From Brachyspira murdochii DSM 12563 (GTDB lineage Bacteria > Spirochaetota > Brachyspiria > Brachyspirales > Brachyspiraceae), in NCBI RefSeq assembly GCF_000092845.1, contig NC_014150.1, positions 1,698,919 to 1,762,918 on the forward strand: 64,000 nt of DNA, written 5' to 3'. This document shows positions 37,113 through 45,848 of the stretch, in pieces. Positions within the stretch are counted from its first letter, which is position 1, and each line of letters opens with the position of its first letter. A model generated the notes under the pieces. The model searched no databases. It was not told the origin of the DNA and worked only from the letters and a program-made list of their open reading frames with translations. Both the position numbers and the translations under genes were made by a program.

Positions 37113-38312
37113 TTAATCTAATATATGTCCCATACGCTCTTTTTTAGTCTTTAAATAAAATGCATCATACTCTGAAGCCTCTATTTGTATAGGCACTCTG
37201 TCTTTTATTTCAAGTCCGTAATTATTCAAATACTTTATCTTATCTGGGTTATTAGTCATTATTTTTATGCTCTTAATTCCCAAATTTTTAAGCATTTGAT
37301 AAGCCTCATAATATTCACGCATATCATCTCTAAAACCCAAAGCTATATTCGCATCTACTGTATCAAGTCCGCTGTCTTGAAGCTCATAAGCTCTTAATTT
37401 ATTAACAAGTCCTATTCCTCTGCCTTCCTGACGCATATATACCATTATACCTCTGCCTTCAGAAGCAATTTTTCTCATAGCATAATCATACTGCTCTCCG
37501 CAATCACATCTTTTAGAACCTAATGCATCGCCTGTCAAACATTCAGAATGCACCCTGCAAAGCACATCTTCTCCGCTTGAAATGTCTCCCATAGTTAAAA
37601 CTACATGATGTTCTTTTGTTATTTTATTTACGAAAGTAAGTATTTCAAACTCTCCGTATTTAGTAGGCATTTTAGCCTTAGCATAAAGCTCCATCAAGTC
37701 TTCATTCTTTTTTCTGTAGTCTATCAAATCAGAAACAGTTATCATTTTAAGATTATGTTTTTTAGCGAAATCAATCAAATCATCTCTTCTCATCATATCG
37801 CCGTCATCTCTCATAATCTCGCAGCATAAACCGCATTCTTTAAGTCCTGCAAGTCTCATCAAATCGACAGTAGCCTCAGTATGCCCCATTCTTACAAGTA
37901 CTCCTCCGTCTTTTGCAAGTAATGGAAACATATGTCCCGGGCGTCTGAAATCTTCTGGTCTTGCATTTTCATCAACTACTTTTAAAGCTGTGATTGATCT
38001 TTCTACTGCTGAAATACCAGTAGTAGTTTCAACATGGTCAATAGATACTGTAAAAGCTGTTTCATGATTATCAGTATTTTTTGTAACCATTTGATTTAAA
38101 TTAAGTTTGTTTGTAAGCTCTTTACTCATAGGCATGCATATTAAACCTTTAGCATAAGTAGCCATGAAGTTTATATTTTCTGTAGTAGCAAACTCAGCCG
38201 CACAGATTAAATCGCCCTCATTTTCTCTATCTTCGTCATCGGAAACAACTATTATTTTTCCGTTTCTTAAATCTTCTAAAGCCTCATCAATAGTGCTGTA
38301 AATATTTTCCAT
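37113..38312 (-). CDS. ribBA: Bifunctional DHBP synthase / GTP cyclohydrolase II
   Basis: Makes both precursors of riboflavin: 3,4-dihydroxy-2-butanone 4-phosphate from ribulose 5-phosphate (N-terminal half) and the pyrimidine from GTP (C-terminal half). The first domain has [19 protein letters not shown] and [24 protein letters not shown] in separate blocks; the second has the zinc cysteines in [20 protein letters not shown] and [11 protein letters not shown]. The start is ATG 38312, preceded by AAGGAG; an in-frame ATG at 38330 overlaps that site and is rejected. Length 399, as usual. Third gene of the rib operon, 73 bases after ribE. Confidence 0.97.
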   Translation of the reverse strand: MENIYSTIDEALEDLRNGKIIVVSDDEDRENEGDLICAAEFATTENINFMATYAKGLICMPMSKELTNKLNLNQMVTKNTDNHETAFTVSIDHVETTTGISAVERSITALKVVDENARPEDFRRPGHMFPLLAKDGGVLVRMGHTEATVDLMRLAGLKECGLCCEIMRDDGDMMRRDDLIDFAKKHNLKMITVSDLIDYRKKNEDLMELYAKAKMPTKYGEFEILTFVNKITKEHHVVLTMGDISSGEDVLCRVHSECLTGDALGSKRCDCGEQYDYAMRKIASEGRGIMVYMRQEGRGIGLVNKLRAYELQDSGLDTVDANIALGFRDDMREYYEAYQMLKNLGIKSIKIMTNNPDKIKYLNNYGLEIKDRVPIQIEASEYDAFYLKTKKERMGHILD

Positions 38313-38385
38313 TTGAATGCTCCTTTTCATTCATTTTTTAATTTTGTGCTTTTCCTAAATATTTTAAGCAAAAACACTAAAAGTA

Positions 38386-39039
38386 TTAAAATCCGTTCTT
38401 AAGCAAAAACTCCATTGTGATATTGGATTTTTTACTGTCATTACTATTTTCTTTATCATCTTCTTTAAATGTTAAAAGCCTTTCAACATACTTGCCTATA
38501 ACATCATTTTCTATATTAACCTTATCACCCTCTTTTTTATAATAAAGTACAGTTTCCTTTAATGTATGAGGAATAACAGCTATAGAAAAAGTATTATCAG
38601 TTAAACTTGCCACCGTCAAACTTATTCCATCAACAGCAACAGAGCCTTTCTCTACTATATATTTCATTAATTGTCTAGGTACTTCAATAGTAAGTATAAT
38701 AGCATTATCATCTTTTTTCATAGACTTAATGCTTCCTACTCCGTCAATATGCCCGCTTACTATATGACCGCCGAATCTTCCGCTTAAAGTCATTGCTCTT
38801 TCAAGATTAACTCTGCTTCCGTTTTTTAAACTTCCCAAATTAGTACGGTTCAAAGTCTCCTGAGTAACATCAGCATTGAATATCTTATTATCAAAACTAG
38901 ACACAGTTAAACAAGTACCATTAACAGCAACACTATCACCCAAATGCAAATCATCAAATATTTTGCTTGCTTCTATTGTAATAACTTTGCTTTGTACCGA
39001 TTTAACAATTCCTATTTCTTCAACTATACCAGTAAACAT
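38386..39039 (-). CDS. ribE: Riboflavin synthase alpha subunit
   Basis: Catalyses the last step, dismutation of two lumazines to riboflavin. Two lumazine-binding repeats are visible: the first from MFTGIVEEIG to about residue 95, the second from about 96 to 185, with parallel ends (VTQETLNRTNLGSLKNGSRV and VIPHTLKETVLYYKKEGDKV). The GHIVSGHIDG motif lies between. The last 20 or so residues (from KEDDKENSNDSK) are an extra polar tail. Length 217. It follows ribD after a spacer with a GC-rich palindromic element. Confidence 0.95.
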   Translation of the reverse strand: MFTGIVEEIGIVKSVQSKVITIEASKIFDDLHLGDSVAVNGTCLTVSSFDNKIFNADVTQETLNRTNLGSLKNGSRVNLERAMTLSGRFGGHIVSGHIDGVGSIKSMKKDDNAIILTIEVPRQLMKYIVEKGSVAVDGISLTVASLTDNTFSIAVIPHTLKETVLYYKKEGDKVNIENDVIGKYVERLLTFKEDDKENSNDSKKSNITMEFLLKNGF

Positions 39040-39117
39040 TATTTTAATATAATCCTATAAAAAATTTATAAATTATAATCTTTTTGATGTCATTGAATAC
39101 AAAATGGTCAAATGCAG

Positions 39118-39195
39118 TCCTTTTGCTTCTCGCCACAGGCGGGCTTCGCCTGGGTCACCAAAAGAAGTAGGGGTCTGGGGACTAGTCCCCAGTAA
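39118..39195. repeat. GC-rich palindromic element inside the rib operon
   Basis: Two strong stems: CAGGCG/CGCCTG around GGCTT, nested in CTTTTG/CAAAAG, and the perfect palindrome CTGGGGACTAGTCCCCAG at 39175-39192. The base composition is unlike the surroundings. It lies between ribD and ribE. Confidence 0.85.
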
Positions 39196-39215
39196 TCAAA
39201 TATTATATAAATTTA

Positions 39216-40322
39216 TTAATTTATATAATACTCCAAAAATAAATCCTCATCTATTTTTGTTATATCTCCGCCTATAAGTTTAAAAGCATTATTAGGGTCA
39301 TCTATACCTTCTCCGCCTATAGGGCTTTTTGCTTTAATGCCTCCAAATATCTTTGGTGCTATATAAACTAAAACCTTATTTACCAATCTTTCTTCTATCA
39401 AACTAGCATGCAAAGAAGCACCTCCCTCTACATACACACTATCAATATTTTTATCTTCACCTAATATTTTCATTAATTCTTTTAAGTTTACTCTTCCATT
39501 ATCACTTTCTGTTTTTATTATTTCAATTCCTAAACTTTCAATCTCTTTTATTTTTTTTTCATCATTACTAATAGTAGCTATAAAAGTTTTTATTTCTTTT
39601 GCAGTTTTACAAATATTAGAGTTCAAATCTATTTTTAGAGAACTATCTAAAATTATCCTTATAGGGTTTCTAGTATTTGGAAGTCTGCAATTAAGAGTAG
39701 GATTATCTTCTATTACAGTATTTATTCCAACCATTATGGCAGAGTACTTATTTCTAAATCTATGAGAATGCTCTCTTGCTTTTTCTGAAGTTATCCATTT
39801 TGACTTTCCGCTTGACGATGCAATTTTACCGTCTATAGTCATAGCATATTTCATCACAACAAAAGGTCTTTTATTTGCTATATAATAAAAAAACACTTCA
39901 TTTAATTTTCTGCACTCTTCTTCAAGTACATTAACTACCACCTCAATTCCAGCATCTTTTAATTTTTTTATACCGTTACCAGCAACTTTAGGATTAGAAT
40001 CCACGCAGCCTATAATAACTTTTTTTATTTTATTTTTTATAATAGCATCAGCACAAGGAGGAGTTTTACCGTAATGCGAACAAGGCTCTAAAGTTACATA
40101 TATAGCAGCCCCTTCAACATCTTCTCCTTTTTTTTGGGCATCAAGAAAAGCGTTAATTTCAGCATGATTTTCACCGTATTTTTGATGATAACCTATACCT
40201 ATAATTTTATCATCTTTCACTATTACAGCACCAACCAAAGGATTAGGACTGGTAAAACCTTCTCCTTTTTTTGCCTCTTCAATAGCCATTCTCATATATT
40301 TTTCATGCGTATTTTGCTGCAT
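39216..40322 (-). CDS. ribD: Bifunctional riboflavin deaminase/reductase
   Basis: The deaminase half has the zinc site H53-A-E55 (NHAEINAF) and the PCSHYGKTPPC motif (C81, C90); E55 is the proton shuttle. The reductase half (from about residue 150) has the RPFVVMKYAMTIDGKIAS start, KWITSEKAREHSHRFR, and the GGASLHASLIE block. It carries out the second and third steps on the GTP side of riboflavin synthesis. Length 368. First gene of ribD-ribE-ribBA, behind the FMN riboswitch. ribH (lumazine synthase) is not in this cluster. Confidence 0.97.
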   Translation of the reverse strand: MQQNTHEKYMRMAIEEAKKGEGFTSPNPLVGAVIVKDDKIIGIGYHQKYGENHAEINAFLDAQKKGEDVEGAAIYVTLEPCSHYGKTPPCADAIIKNKIKKVIIGCVDSNPKVAGNGIKKLKDAGIEVVVNVLEEECRKLNEVFFYYIANKRPFVVMKYAMTIDGKIASSSGKSKWITSEKAREHSHRFRNKYSAIMVGINTVIEDNPTLNCRLPNTRNPIRIILDSSLKIDLNSNICKTAKEIKTFIATISNDEKKIKEIESLGIEIIKTESDNGRVNLKELMKILGEDKNIDSVYVEGGASLHASLIEERLVNKVLVYIAPKIFGGIKAKSPIGGEGIDDPNNAFKLIGGDITKIDEDLFLEYYIN

Positions 40323-40395
40323 AATACTTTTATACTCTTAAAAAAATAATTTTTTGTAATCTTTGGACTTTATTTTGGCGTATTTTTGACTATAA

Positions 40396-40436
40396 ACAAA
40401 AAAACTCTAAATGTTAAAACATAACAAATAGAGCCT
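40396..40436 (-). terminator. Riboswitch-controlled terminator before ribD
   Basis: Read on the minus strand, CTCTA...TAGAG with an inner TGTT/AACA forms a stem followed by TTTTTTTG. It lies between the FMN aptamer and the ribD start, as needed for transcription attenuation. Confidence 0.8.
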
Positions 40437-40468
40437 TAATTTTTGATATGTAGTAAGTTTACATTAAC

Positions 40469-40600
40469 ATCTTCTACCATCCAGACTTTAACTGTCGGTT
40501 TTGGAGTTTCACCAAATCAGCTGTTTCTGAAAAAAGAATAATTTTCAAAAAAGCTCGCGGACTTTACCGCCGGTATGGAATTTCACCTAGCCCCGAAGAT
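40469..40600 (-). promoter_or_regulatory. FMN riboswitch (RFN element)
   Basis: On the minus strand the conserved RFN blocks occur in order: ATCTTCGGGGC, GGTGAAATTCC, ACCGGCGGTAAAGTCCGCGA, then after a variable stem GGTGAAACTCC, CCGACAGTTAAAGTCTGGAT and the closing GAAGAT that pairs with the start. The aptamer binds FMN and, with the terminator downstream, would switch the rib operon off when FMN is plentiful. Confidence 0.97.
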
Positions 40601-40613
40601 TTATTATACTAAT

Positions 40614-40642
40614 ATTATAATACAAAAAAAATTCATTGTCAA
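40614..40642 (-). promoter_or_regulatory. Consensus promoter of the rib operon
   Basis: On the minus strand TTGACA (40637-40642), 17 bases, TATAAT (40614-40619). The riboswitch begins about 14 bases after the -10 box. The vsr stop is only 18 bases upstream. Confidence 0.9.
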
Positions 40643-40659
40643 GTATCAGTAATTTATTA

Positions 40660-41085
40660 TTAATTATTATAATTTATTCTTATTTCTTCACATAATTTTT
40701 TAAGTCTTTCTTCTGCAATTTTATTTTTTAATTCACATTCCCAAACCACAATAACCTTCCATCCCATTGATTCAAGGTTCGCTATATTATTTTTATCTCT
40801 TTCTATATTACGTTTAATTTTAGGTATCCAGTAGTTTTGATTAGAAAGAGGCATTCTTCCTCTTGAGCAGTTATGCATATGCCAAAAACAGCCGTTTACA
40901 AAAATAATTGTATGATATTTTGGAAGTACTATATCAGGTTTTCCTGGGTATCTTTTATCATTCTTTCTATATCTGAACCCATTCTTAAAAAGATATTTTC
41001 TTACAATATTTTCGGGCCTTGTATTTTCACTTTTTATATTAGACATATTTTTGCTTCTTTCTTCATGAGTTTTATTATCAGCCAT
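40660..41085 (-). CDS. vsr: Very short patch repair endonuclease
   Basis: Vsr nicks next to T:G mismatches that arise when 5-methylcytosine made by the neighbouring methyltransferase deaminates. The family blocks are all present: RSKNMSNIKSENTRPE at the N-terminus, the catalytic core YPGKPDIVLPKYHTIIFVNG, and CFWHMHNC, the zinc-binding segment. Length 141, as usual. It is the last gene of a three-gene methyltransferase-endonuclease-vsr operon, 18 bases after the endonuclease gene. A GAGG site stands before the ATG. Confidence 0.95.
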   Translation of the reverse strand: MADNKTHEERSKNMSNIKSENTRPENIVRKYLFKNGFRYRKNDKRYPGKPDIVLPKYHTIIFVNGCFWHMHNCSRGRMPLSNQNYWIPKIKRNIERDKNNIANLESMGWKVIVVWECELKNKIAEERLKKLCEEIRINYNN

Positions 41086-41103
41086 TTCATCCTCTATACA
41101 ATA

Positions 41104-42267
41104 TTAAATTTCATCTGCATTTAATTTTTCTGCAAATTTTTCATAGCTTCCCCAGCTTTGTACATCTATGGAATACTCGCCTTCTTTTTCTTTAGTAACT
41201 ATTACAGAATCAATACCTAAAAATTCTAGTTTACTAATTGAAGCAAGCTCAAATTCTTTTAATTTTAACACATCTCTAAGAAGCCAATTGCTTAATGCTT
41301 TATTAGGATTTGTCATAAGAGCCTTGTTATTATCCTGACATACTTTAGCATTTAAGACTTCGCCAAGAGGAGTTTTAAGAATAAAAGGAATATCTCTTTC
41401 TGGAAAAAAATTTGGAAAATGATTTCTTACCAATGCAGGTATAGCTATATATACTTCATTAGGATCCCTTTTCCTTCCGCATGCATTCCATTGATTAAGT
41501 GCAGATCTTTCCTGAACTATTTTTATCTTATTTTTTACCGTATATAAAGGAAGAATAACATATTCTAGTTTTTGTTCTGACTCAATTGAAATTTTATCAT
41601 AGTCAATTTCATCTATGGAAAGAAGAAGTTTAGCAGGATTTTCAAATATTACAGCTTCTGCTGTATGACAGTTTTGCGGTATATCAAATTTTCTAAACAA
41701 TGTACTTTTTGAAAAATTAAATTTATACAAATGATTTCCATCTGTAAAATCTAAAGATTTTTCATTTTTACTGCCTTTTTCTTTTTCAATTCTTAAATTT
41801 GATATATCAATTTCATCATAATCTGTTTCAAAAAACAGCAGTAAATTTTTTCTTCTAGCTATAATATGATACTGAGACTGAGATATACCGTAAATATCTT
41901 TAGCAAGTTTAATTCTTTCATTTCTAAGATTTGCTAAAAACTCAGCAAGATCTTTATCATCTGTTTTCTCTCTAATCATACTTGAATTTTTATTAAATTC
42001 TGCTATTTTTTCAAAACTGTAATTCTTGTTTTCTCCTAGAAAAGTTTTTAATCCTATACCTGTATCATATATTTTGGCATCAAATGCAGTATCAGAACGG
42101 CTTAAATTTTTAGCATTGAAACAAAAGCAGAATAAATTTTCCATAGCTCTGTAATATATATAGGGACTGCTGCTGTCGCTGTATAGTCTTGAAAGTTTAG
42201 ATACTGACTGTATTAATTTTACATAATTTTTATTTTCTTTCTTATCCAGTTCAAAAAAATTAATCAT
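41104..42267 (-). CDS. Probable type II restriction endonuclease, cognate to the adjacent C5 methyltransferase
   Basis: Function is inferred from position between a C5-cytosine methyltransferase and vsr, on the same strand with 18-base gaps on both sides. The 387-residue protein has RAMENLFCFCFNAKNLSRSD followed by AFDAKIYDTGIGLKTFLG; the D-x-K/GxGxK arrangement could be a PD-(D/E)xK-type active site. The C-terminal 140 residues (PALVRNHFPNFFPERDIPF, then LSNWLLRDVLKL) look like a separate DNA-recognition domain. No HKD (PLD-type) motif was seen. The start is ATG 42267 with GAGG in front; ATG 42279 overlaps that site. The recognition sequence is unknown. Confidence 0.7.
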   Translation of the reverse strand: MINFFELDKKENKNYVKLIQSVSKLSRLYSDSSSPYIYYRAMENLFCFCFNAKNLSRSDTAFDAKIYDTGIGLKTFLGENKNYSFEKIAEFNKNSSMIREKTDDKDLAEFLANLRNERIKLAKDIYGISQSQYHIIARRKNLLLFFETDYDEIDISNLRIEKEKGSKNEKSLDFTDGNHLYKFNFSKSTLFRKFDIPQNCHTAEAVIFENPAKLLLSIDEIDYDKISIESEQKLEYVILPLYTVKNKIKIVQERSALNQWNACGRKRDPNEVYIAIPALVRNHFPNFFPERDIPFILKTPLGEVLNAKVCQDNNKALMTNPNKALSNWLLRDVLKLKEFELASISKLEFLGIDSVIVTKEKEGEYSIDVQSWGSYEKFAEKLNADEI

Positions 42268-42285
42268 TTTATACCTCATTTTTGA

Positions 42286-43221
42286 TTAACAGTCTATAAC
42301 CTTAAGAATATTATCTGCTATTTTTTTTACTAAAGGATAAACTATTGAATTTCCCGCCTGCTTATATAATTTAGAATTTGATTGTTTAGGAAGTTTAAAA
42401 TCTTTAGGGTATCCCTGAAAATTGAAGCATTCTCTAGGGGTTAATTTTCTTATACCATAATTGTCACGTATTATTGGAACATTATGTCCTCCTTCTCCCA
42501 TATTGGCAGTTAAAGTAGGACAAAGATTTGATTTGTTTTCTCTTACATAATGTCTTCTCCATTGGTATACTGTATCTTTATTTATAATATTTTCATTAAA
42601 AATTTTATAATATTTTGTGCTGTTATAATAATATATATCATCCTGTTTTTCATGGTCTATAAAATCATGAATAGTTTTAGTAAGTTCTACAGGTTCAGGA
42701 AATTTAAAATTAGAATAACTGCATACTTTTTCTTTGCTGAAAGCTGCAATAAATATTCTTTCTCTATTCTGCGGTATGTTTGAATATTCTGCTGAATTTA
42801 ATACTTTATATGAAACATAGTAGTTTAAATTTCTTAAAGTATTTATTATTGTTTTTAATGTATTTCCGTTATCATGGTTTTCTAAATTTTTTACGTTTTC
42901 AAGAAGTATAGCTTTAGGTTTATGATATTTTATTATTCTTGCTATATCAAAAAATAATGTACCTCTTGTATCATCAAAACCTTTTCTATATCCTGCTACA
43001 GAAAAAGGCTGGCATGGGAATCCTGCACAAAGTATATCATGTTCCGGAATATTTTTTTCATCTATCTCTGTAATATCTCCTTCAAGTACAGTATCAGGAA
43101 AATTTAATTTATATGTCTCTCTTGCATTAATATCTATTTCGCTTGCAAAAACACAATTTTCGGAATTAAAAGCTAAATGAAATCCTCCGACTCCTGCAAA
43201 TAAATCAATAAATCTGTACAT
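42286..43221 (-). CDS. dcm: DNA (cytosine-5-)-methyltransferase
   Basis: The C5-methyltransferase motifs appear in order: I (FIDLFAGVGGFHLAF), IV with the catalytic cysteine (AGFPCQPFSVAG), VI (ILLENVKNL), VIII (NIPQNRERIF), then a target-recognition region of ordinary size with TLTANMGEGGHNVP, IX (IRKLTPRECFNFQGYP) and X (QAGNSIVYPLVKKIA). Length 311. The start is ATG 43221; a TTG one codon upstream is less likely. AGGAAA is the ribosome site. First gene of the R-M-vsr operon; a 46-base gap-free frame then leads to the endonuclease. The name dcm is used in the general sense; target unknown. Confidence 0.95.
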   Translation of the reverse strand: MYRFIDLFAGVGGFHLAFNSENCVFASEIDINARETYKLNFPDTVLEGDITEIDEKNIPEHDILCAGFPCQPFSVAGYRKGFDDTRGTLFFDIARIIKYHKPKAILLENVKNLENHDNGNTLKTIINTLRNLNYYVSYKVLNSAEYSNIPQNRERIFIAAFSKEKVCSYSNFKFPEPVELTKTIHDFIDHEKQDDIYYYNSTKYYKIFNENIINKDTVYQWRRHYVRENKSNLCPTLTANMGEGGHNVPIIRDNYGIRKLTPRECFNFQGYPKDFKLPKQSNSKLYKQAGNSIVYPLVKKIADNILKVIDC

Positions 43222-43287
43222 CAAAATATTTCCTACAATAAGTAATTTTTAACTATTCTCGGCTAATTATATTAAATTTGACACTTT

Positions 43288-43315
43288 ATTATATAATCAT
43301 AAATATTTTTGTCAA
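43288..43315 (-). promoter_or_regulatory. Promoter of the R-M operon, overlapped by an inverted repeat
   Basis: On the minus strand TTGACA (43310-43315), 16 bases, TATAAT (43288-43293). The inverted repeat TTTGACA (43277-43283)/TGTCAAA (43310-43316) spans the -35 box and the start-site region. Confidence 0.8.
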
Positions 43316-43369
43316 AAATTAATCATAAATATAATTATTTTTTATTTATGCAGCAAATATATAATGTTA

Positions 43370-45310
43370 TTACATTTTTTCTTTTACTATACCGCTTCTG
43401 TATGCCGATAAAAGCTCATGCAAATCATCAATACGTTTTGAAAGCTCTTTGCCTATATCAGTTTCTCCAACTGTAATACGTCTTATAAAACGCTCTACAA
43501 TTATAGATTTCGGAGTTAATTTAAATCCAGACTCTACAACCTCATTAAAAGGTCTATGCTCAGCTATCATCATCATATTTGAATTTGATATTAGAGTGTA
43601 TCCACCTATTCCAGTGCTTTTATGATATGCCTTTGAAAGCCCGCCGTCTATAACTAAAAGATGCCCTCCTCCTTTTATAGGGCTTTCTCCTTTATGAGTT
43701 TTTACTGGAACATGCCCATTAACTATATGAGACATTTCTATATCAAGGTCAAATTCTTTTAATATATTTTCGCAGTATTCTTTTTTATCTATATAATAAT
43801 AGTACGGATTGTAACTTTCTTTATGTATTTCTTTATCATCTATAAAATACCTTTCAAAAGTAGTCATTTTATTTTTACCAAAAAGAGGCGATTTAGGACC
43901 GCACCATAAATACCAGCAGTAATCAAGTGCATTTAACTGCTCCTCACTTCCTGCTTCACAGTAGAATGCTTTTCTTACTTTGTCTTCTACCTGTTTTAAA
44001 TATTTTCTTCCAGATAAATACTGAGCGTCTATATAAACCTCATCAAAAGAGCCGTCATCTTTTGTAGGTATGCATCCATGGTAAAGAAGATTTCCATTAA
44101 ATATTTTGTATATGCTTCCTTTAGCATACATATAATTAATATGTCTTTGTAAAGTATGGCTGTTCGCAAAAGAAAAAGCAAGAGTTTGTATCAATGTATT
44201 TTCGCCTTCACTAAGCTCAAATGGATTATTTTTATCTATAGTAGGGAAATTTTTATCTTTTAGCTCATAAGTTTTTGAGTTTATTGTAATTGTACCTTTA
44301 TCATAATCAATTTTATCAAGGAGTATTCTGTCATCCATTCCATAATTAGGGTGTCTTTTAATAAGCTGACATTCAAGTTTAAATTGTATTATAGATATAG
44401 CCTTATGCATTTTGGCGGCTAAATCTTTATCAACTTCATCATAAATATTTTTGTCTAATGTATTAGGCTTAAATACTTCGCATGGATCATCTTTATAAAC
44501 ATCATTTGCAAAAGAAGATAGAGATCTTAAATTAATTCCATAACTGTATTCAAGCAAATCAAAATTATTATACCTTATAGCCAAACGCACAGCATTAGCA
44601 ACGCAAATCAAACTTCCTTTAGCAGCCCCCATCCAATGTATATCATGATTACCCCAAGCAATATCCACTTCATTAAAAGTCATTATGCTTTCCATTACCT
44701 TATCTGGGTGAGGTCCCCTGTCATAAATATCCCCTACTATATGAAGCCTATCTACACTGCATTGCCTTATAAGCTGACAAAGTGCGGATATAAATTTATC
44801 AGCTGCTGAAACTTCTATAATAGAGTTTATTATTGAGAAGTAGTAATTTTCTTTATTTTCTTCAGAATCTGTCTGAAGCAGTTCATCTAATATGTACGCG
44901 AAGTTTGAAGGCATTTTCTTACGTATTTTGGATCTTGTATATTTGCTTGTAACAAGTTTGCATATTCTAATAAGTCTGTATATAGTAATTCTGCACCAAT
45001 CAGCAAATTCTTTTTCAGATGATTTATTATTAACAACATTTTTTGTGTCTACAATTAATATTTGAAGCTCCACTCTGTCATGTTCAGGTAAAGTATTTCT
45101 AAAAAGAAGCTCTATTTTCTCGCGTATAACCCCAGAAGAAGTTCCAAGCAGATATTCAAATCCGTCAGATTCTCCATGAATATCACTTAAAAAATATTCT
45201 GTTCCTTTAGGAAGTTTTGAAATAGCTTCTAAGTTTATAATTTCAACAGAAGCGTCATCTATAGTAGGATATTTTTGCGATAATAATTCTAAATAGTCTC
45301 TATCCCTCAT
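43370..45310 (-). CDS. fbp: Fructose-1,6-bisphosphatase class III
   Basis: The class III enzyme, found mainly in Firmicutes and some spirochaetes, turns fructose 1,6-bisphosphate into fructose 6-phosphate in gluconeogenesis. It has the metallophosphatase motifs FLSDIHGESDGFEYLL (N-terminal), HIVGDIYDRGPHPDKVM, and AWGNHDIHWMG, and later GHVPVKTHKGESPIKGG. Length 646, as usual for this class and unlike class I or II enzymes. A GGAGG precedes the ATG at 45310. It is transcribed away from the tRNA cluster. Confidence 0.97.
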   Translation of the reverse strand: MRDRDYLELLSQKYPTIDDASVEIINLEAISKLPKGTEYFLSDIHGESDGFEYLLGTSSGVIREKIELLFRNTLPEHDRVELQILIVDTKNVVNNKSSEKEFADWCRITIYRLIRICKLVTSKYTRSKIRKKMPSNFAYILDELLQTDSEENKENYYFSIINSIIEVSAADKFISALCQLIRQCSVDRLHIVGDIYDRGPHPDKVMESIMTFNEVDIAWGNHDIHWMGAAKGSLICVANAVRLAIRYNNFDLLEYSYGINLRSLSSFANDVYKDDPCEVFKPNTLDKNIYDEVDKDLAAKMHKAISIIQFKLECQLIKRHPNYGMDDRILLDKIDYDKGTITINSKTYELKDKNFPTIDKNNPFELSEGENTLIQTLAFSFANSHTLQRHINYMYAKGSIYKIFNGNLLYHGCIPTKDDGSFDEVYIDAQYLSGRKYLKQVEDKVRKAFYCEAGSEEQLNALDYCWYLWCGPKSPLFGKNKMTTFERYFIDDKEIHKESYNPYYYYIDKKEYCENILKEFDLDIEMSHIVNGHVPVKTHKGESPIKGGGHLLVIDGGLSKAYHKSTGIGGYTLISNSNMMMIAEHRPFNEVVESGFKLTPKSIIVERFIRRITVGETDIGKELSKRIDDLHELLSAYRSGIVKEKM

Positions 45311-45411
45311 AAAATACCTCCAAGAAATGTTCTTACTATATAGTAGTATATATCAAAAAATATATAAAATCTATAATTAAGGTTAAAATAAATTAAAATG
45401 TATAAAATATG

Positions 45412-45439
45412 TTGACAAAAAATTATATTGATATATAAT
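45412..45439 (+). promoter_or_regulatory. Promoter of the tRNA-Pro/tRNA-Arg unit
   Basis: TTGACA (45412-45417), 16 bases, TATAAT (45434-45439), 20 bases before tRNA-Pro. Confidence 0.85.
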
Positions 45440-45458
45440 AGCGAAACATAAAAGTTCA

Positions 45459-45532
45459 CGGGATGTAGCGCAATTGGTTAGCGTACCTGCTTTGGGAGCA
45501 GGGGGTTGTGAGTTCGAGTCTCACCATCCCGA
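45459..45532 (+). tRNA. tRNA-Pro (anticodon TGG)
   Basis: A full cloverleaf of 74 bases: acceptor CGGGATG/CATCCCG, anticodon stem CCTGC/GCAGG with loop TTTGGGA, T loop GTTCGAGTC. No CCA is encoded. Confidence 0.97.
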
Positions 45533-45534
45533 AT

Positions 45535-45608
45535 GCGCTAGTAGCTCAATTGGATAGAGCAACTGCCTTCTAAGCAGTAGGTTACAGGTTCGATTCCTGT
45601 CTGGCGCG
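45535..45608 (+). tRNA. tRNA-Arg (anticodon TCT)
   Basis: A full cloverleaf of 74 bases: acceptor GCGCTAG/CTGGCGC (one G-U), anticodon loop CTTCTAA reading AGA/AGG codons. It starts two bases after tRNA-Pro. No CCA is encoded. Confidence 0.97.
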
Positions 45609-45690
45609 TATATAAACGTCTTTATTACTTTTGTCAGCGTTTATAGTTTTTATATGATAAAAAAATAATAACTCTTTTTAATGTTTAAAT

Positions 45691-45765
45691 GGCGAATGTA
45701 GCTCAGTTGGTTAGAGCGCCAGATTGTGGATCTGGATGTCGCGGGTTCAAGTCCCGTCTTTCGCC
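45691..45765 (+). tRNA. tRNA-His (anticodon GTG)
   Basis: The anticodon loop is TTGTGGA on a CCAGA/TCTGG stem. The extra G at -1, the identity element of tRNA-His, is encoded (45691) and faces C73 (45765). Acceptor GCGAATG/CTTTCGC has one T-T opposition at pair 6-67. No CCA is encoded. Confidence 0.95.
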
Positions 45766-45848
45766 CTTATCTTTTTCATAATATATATACTTGATATTTT
45801 TCTATATTAATGTACCATATATGTAATTATTTTACAGAGGTATTATAT

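Noticed and set aside
41104-42267. Phospholipase D-type (HKD) endonuclease
   Set aside because: No HxKxxxxD motif was found; only a tentative DxK/GxGxK site is visible.
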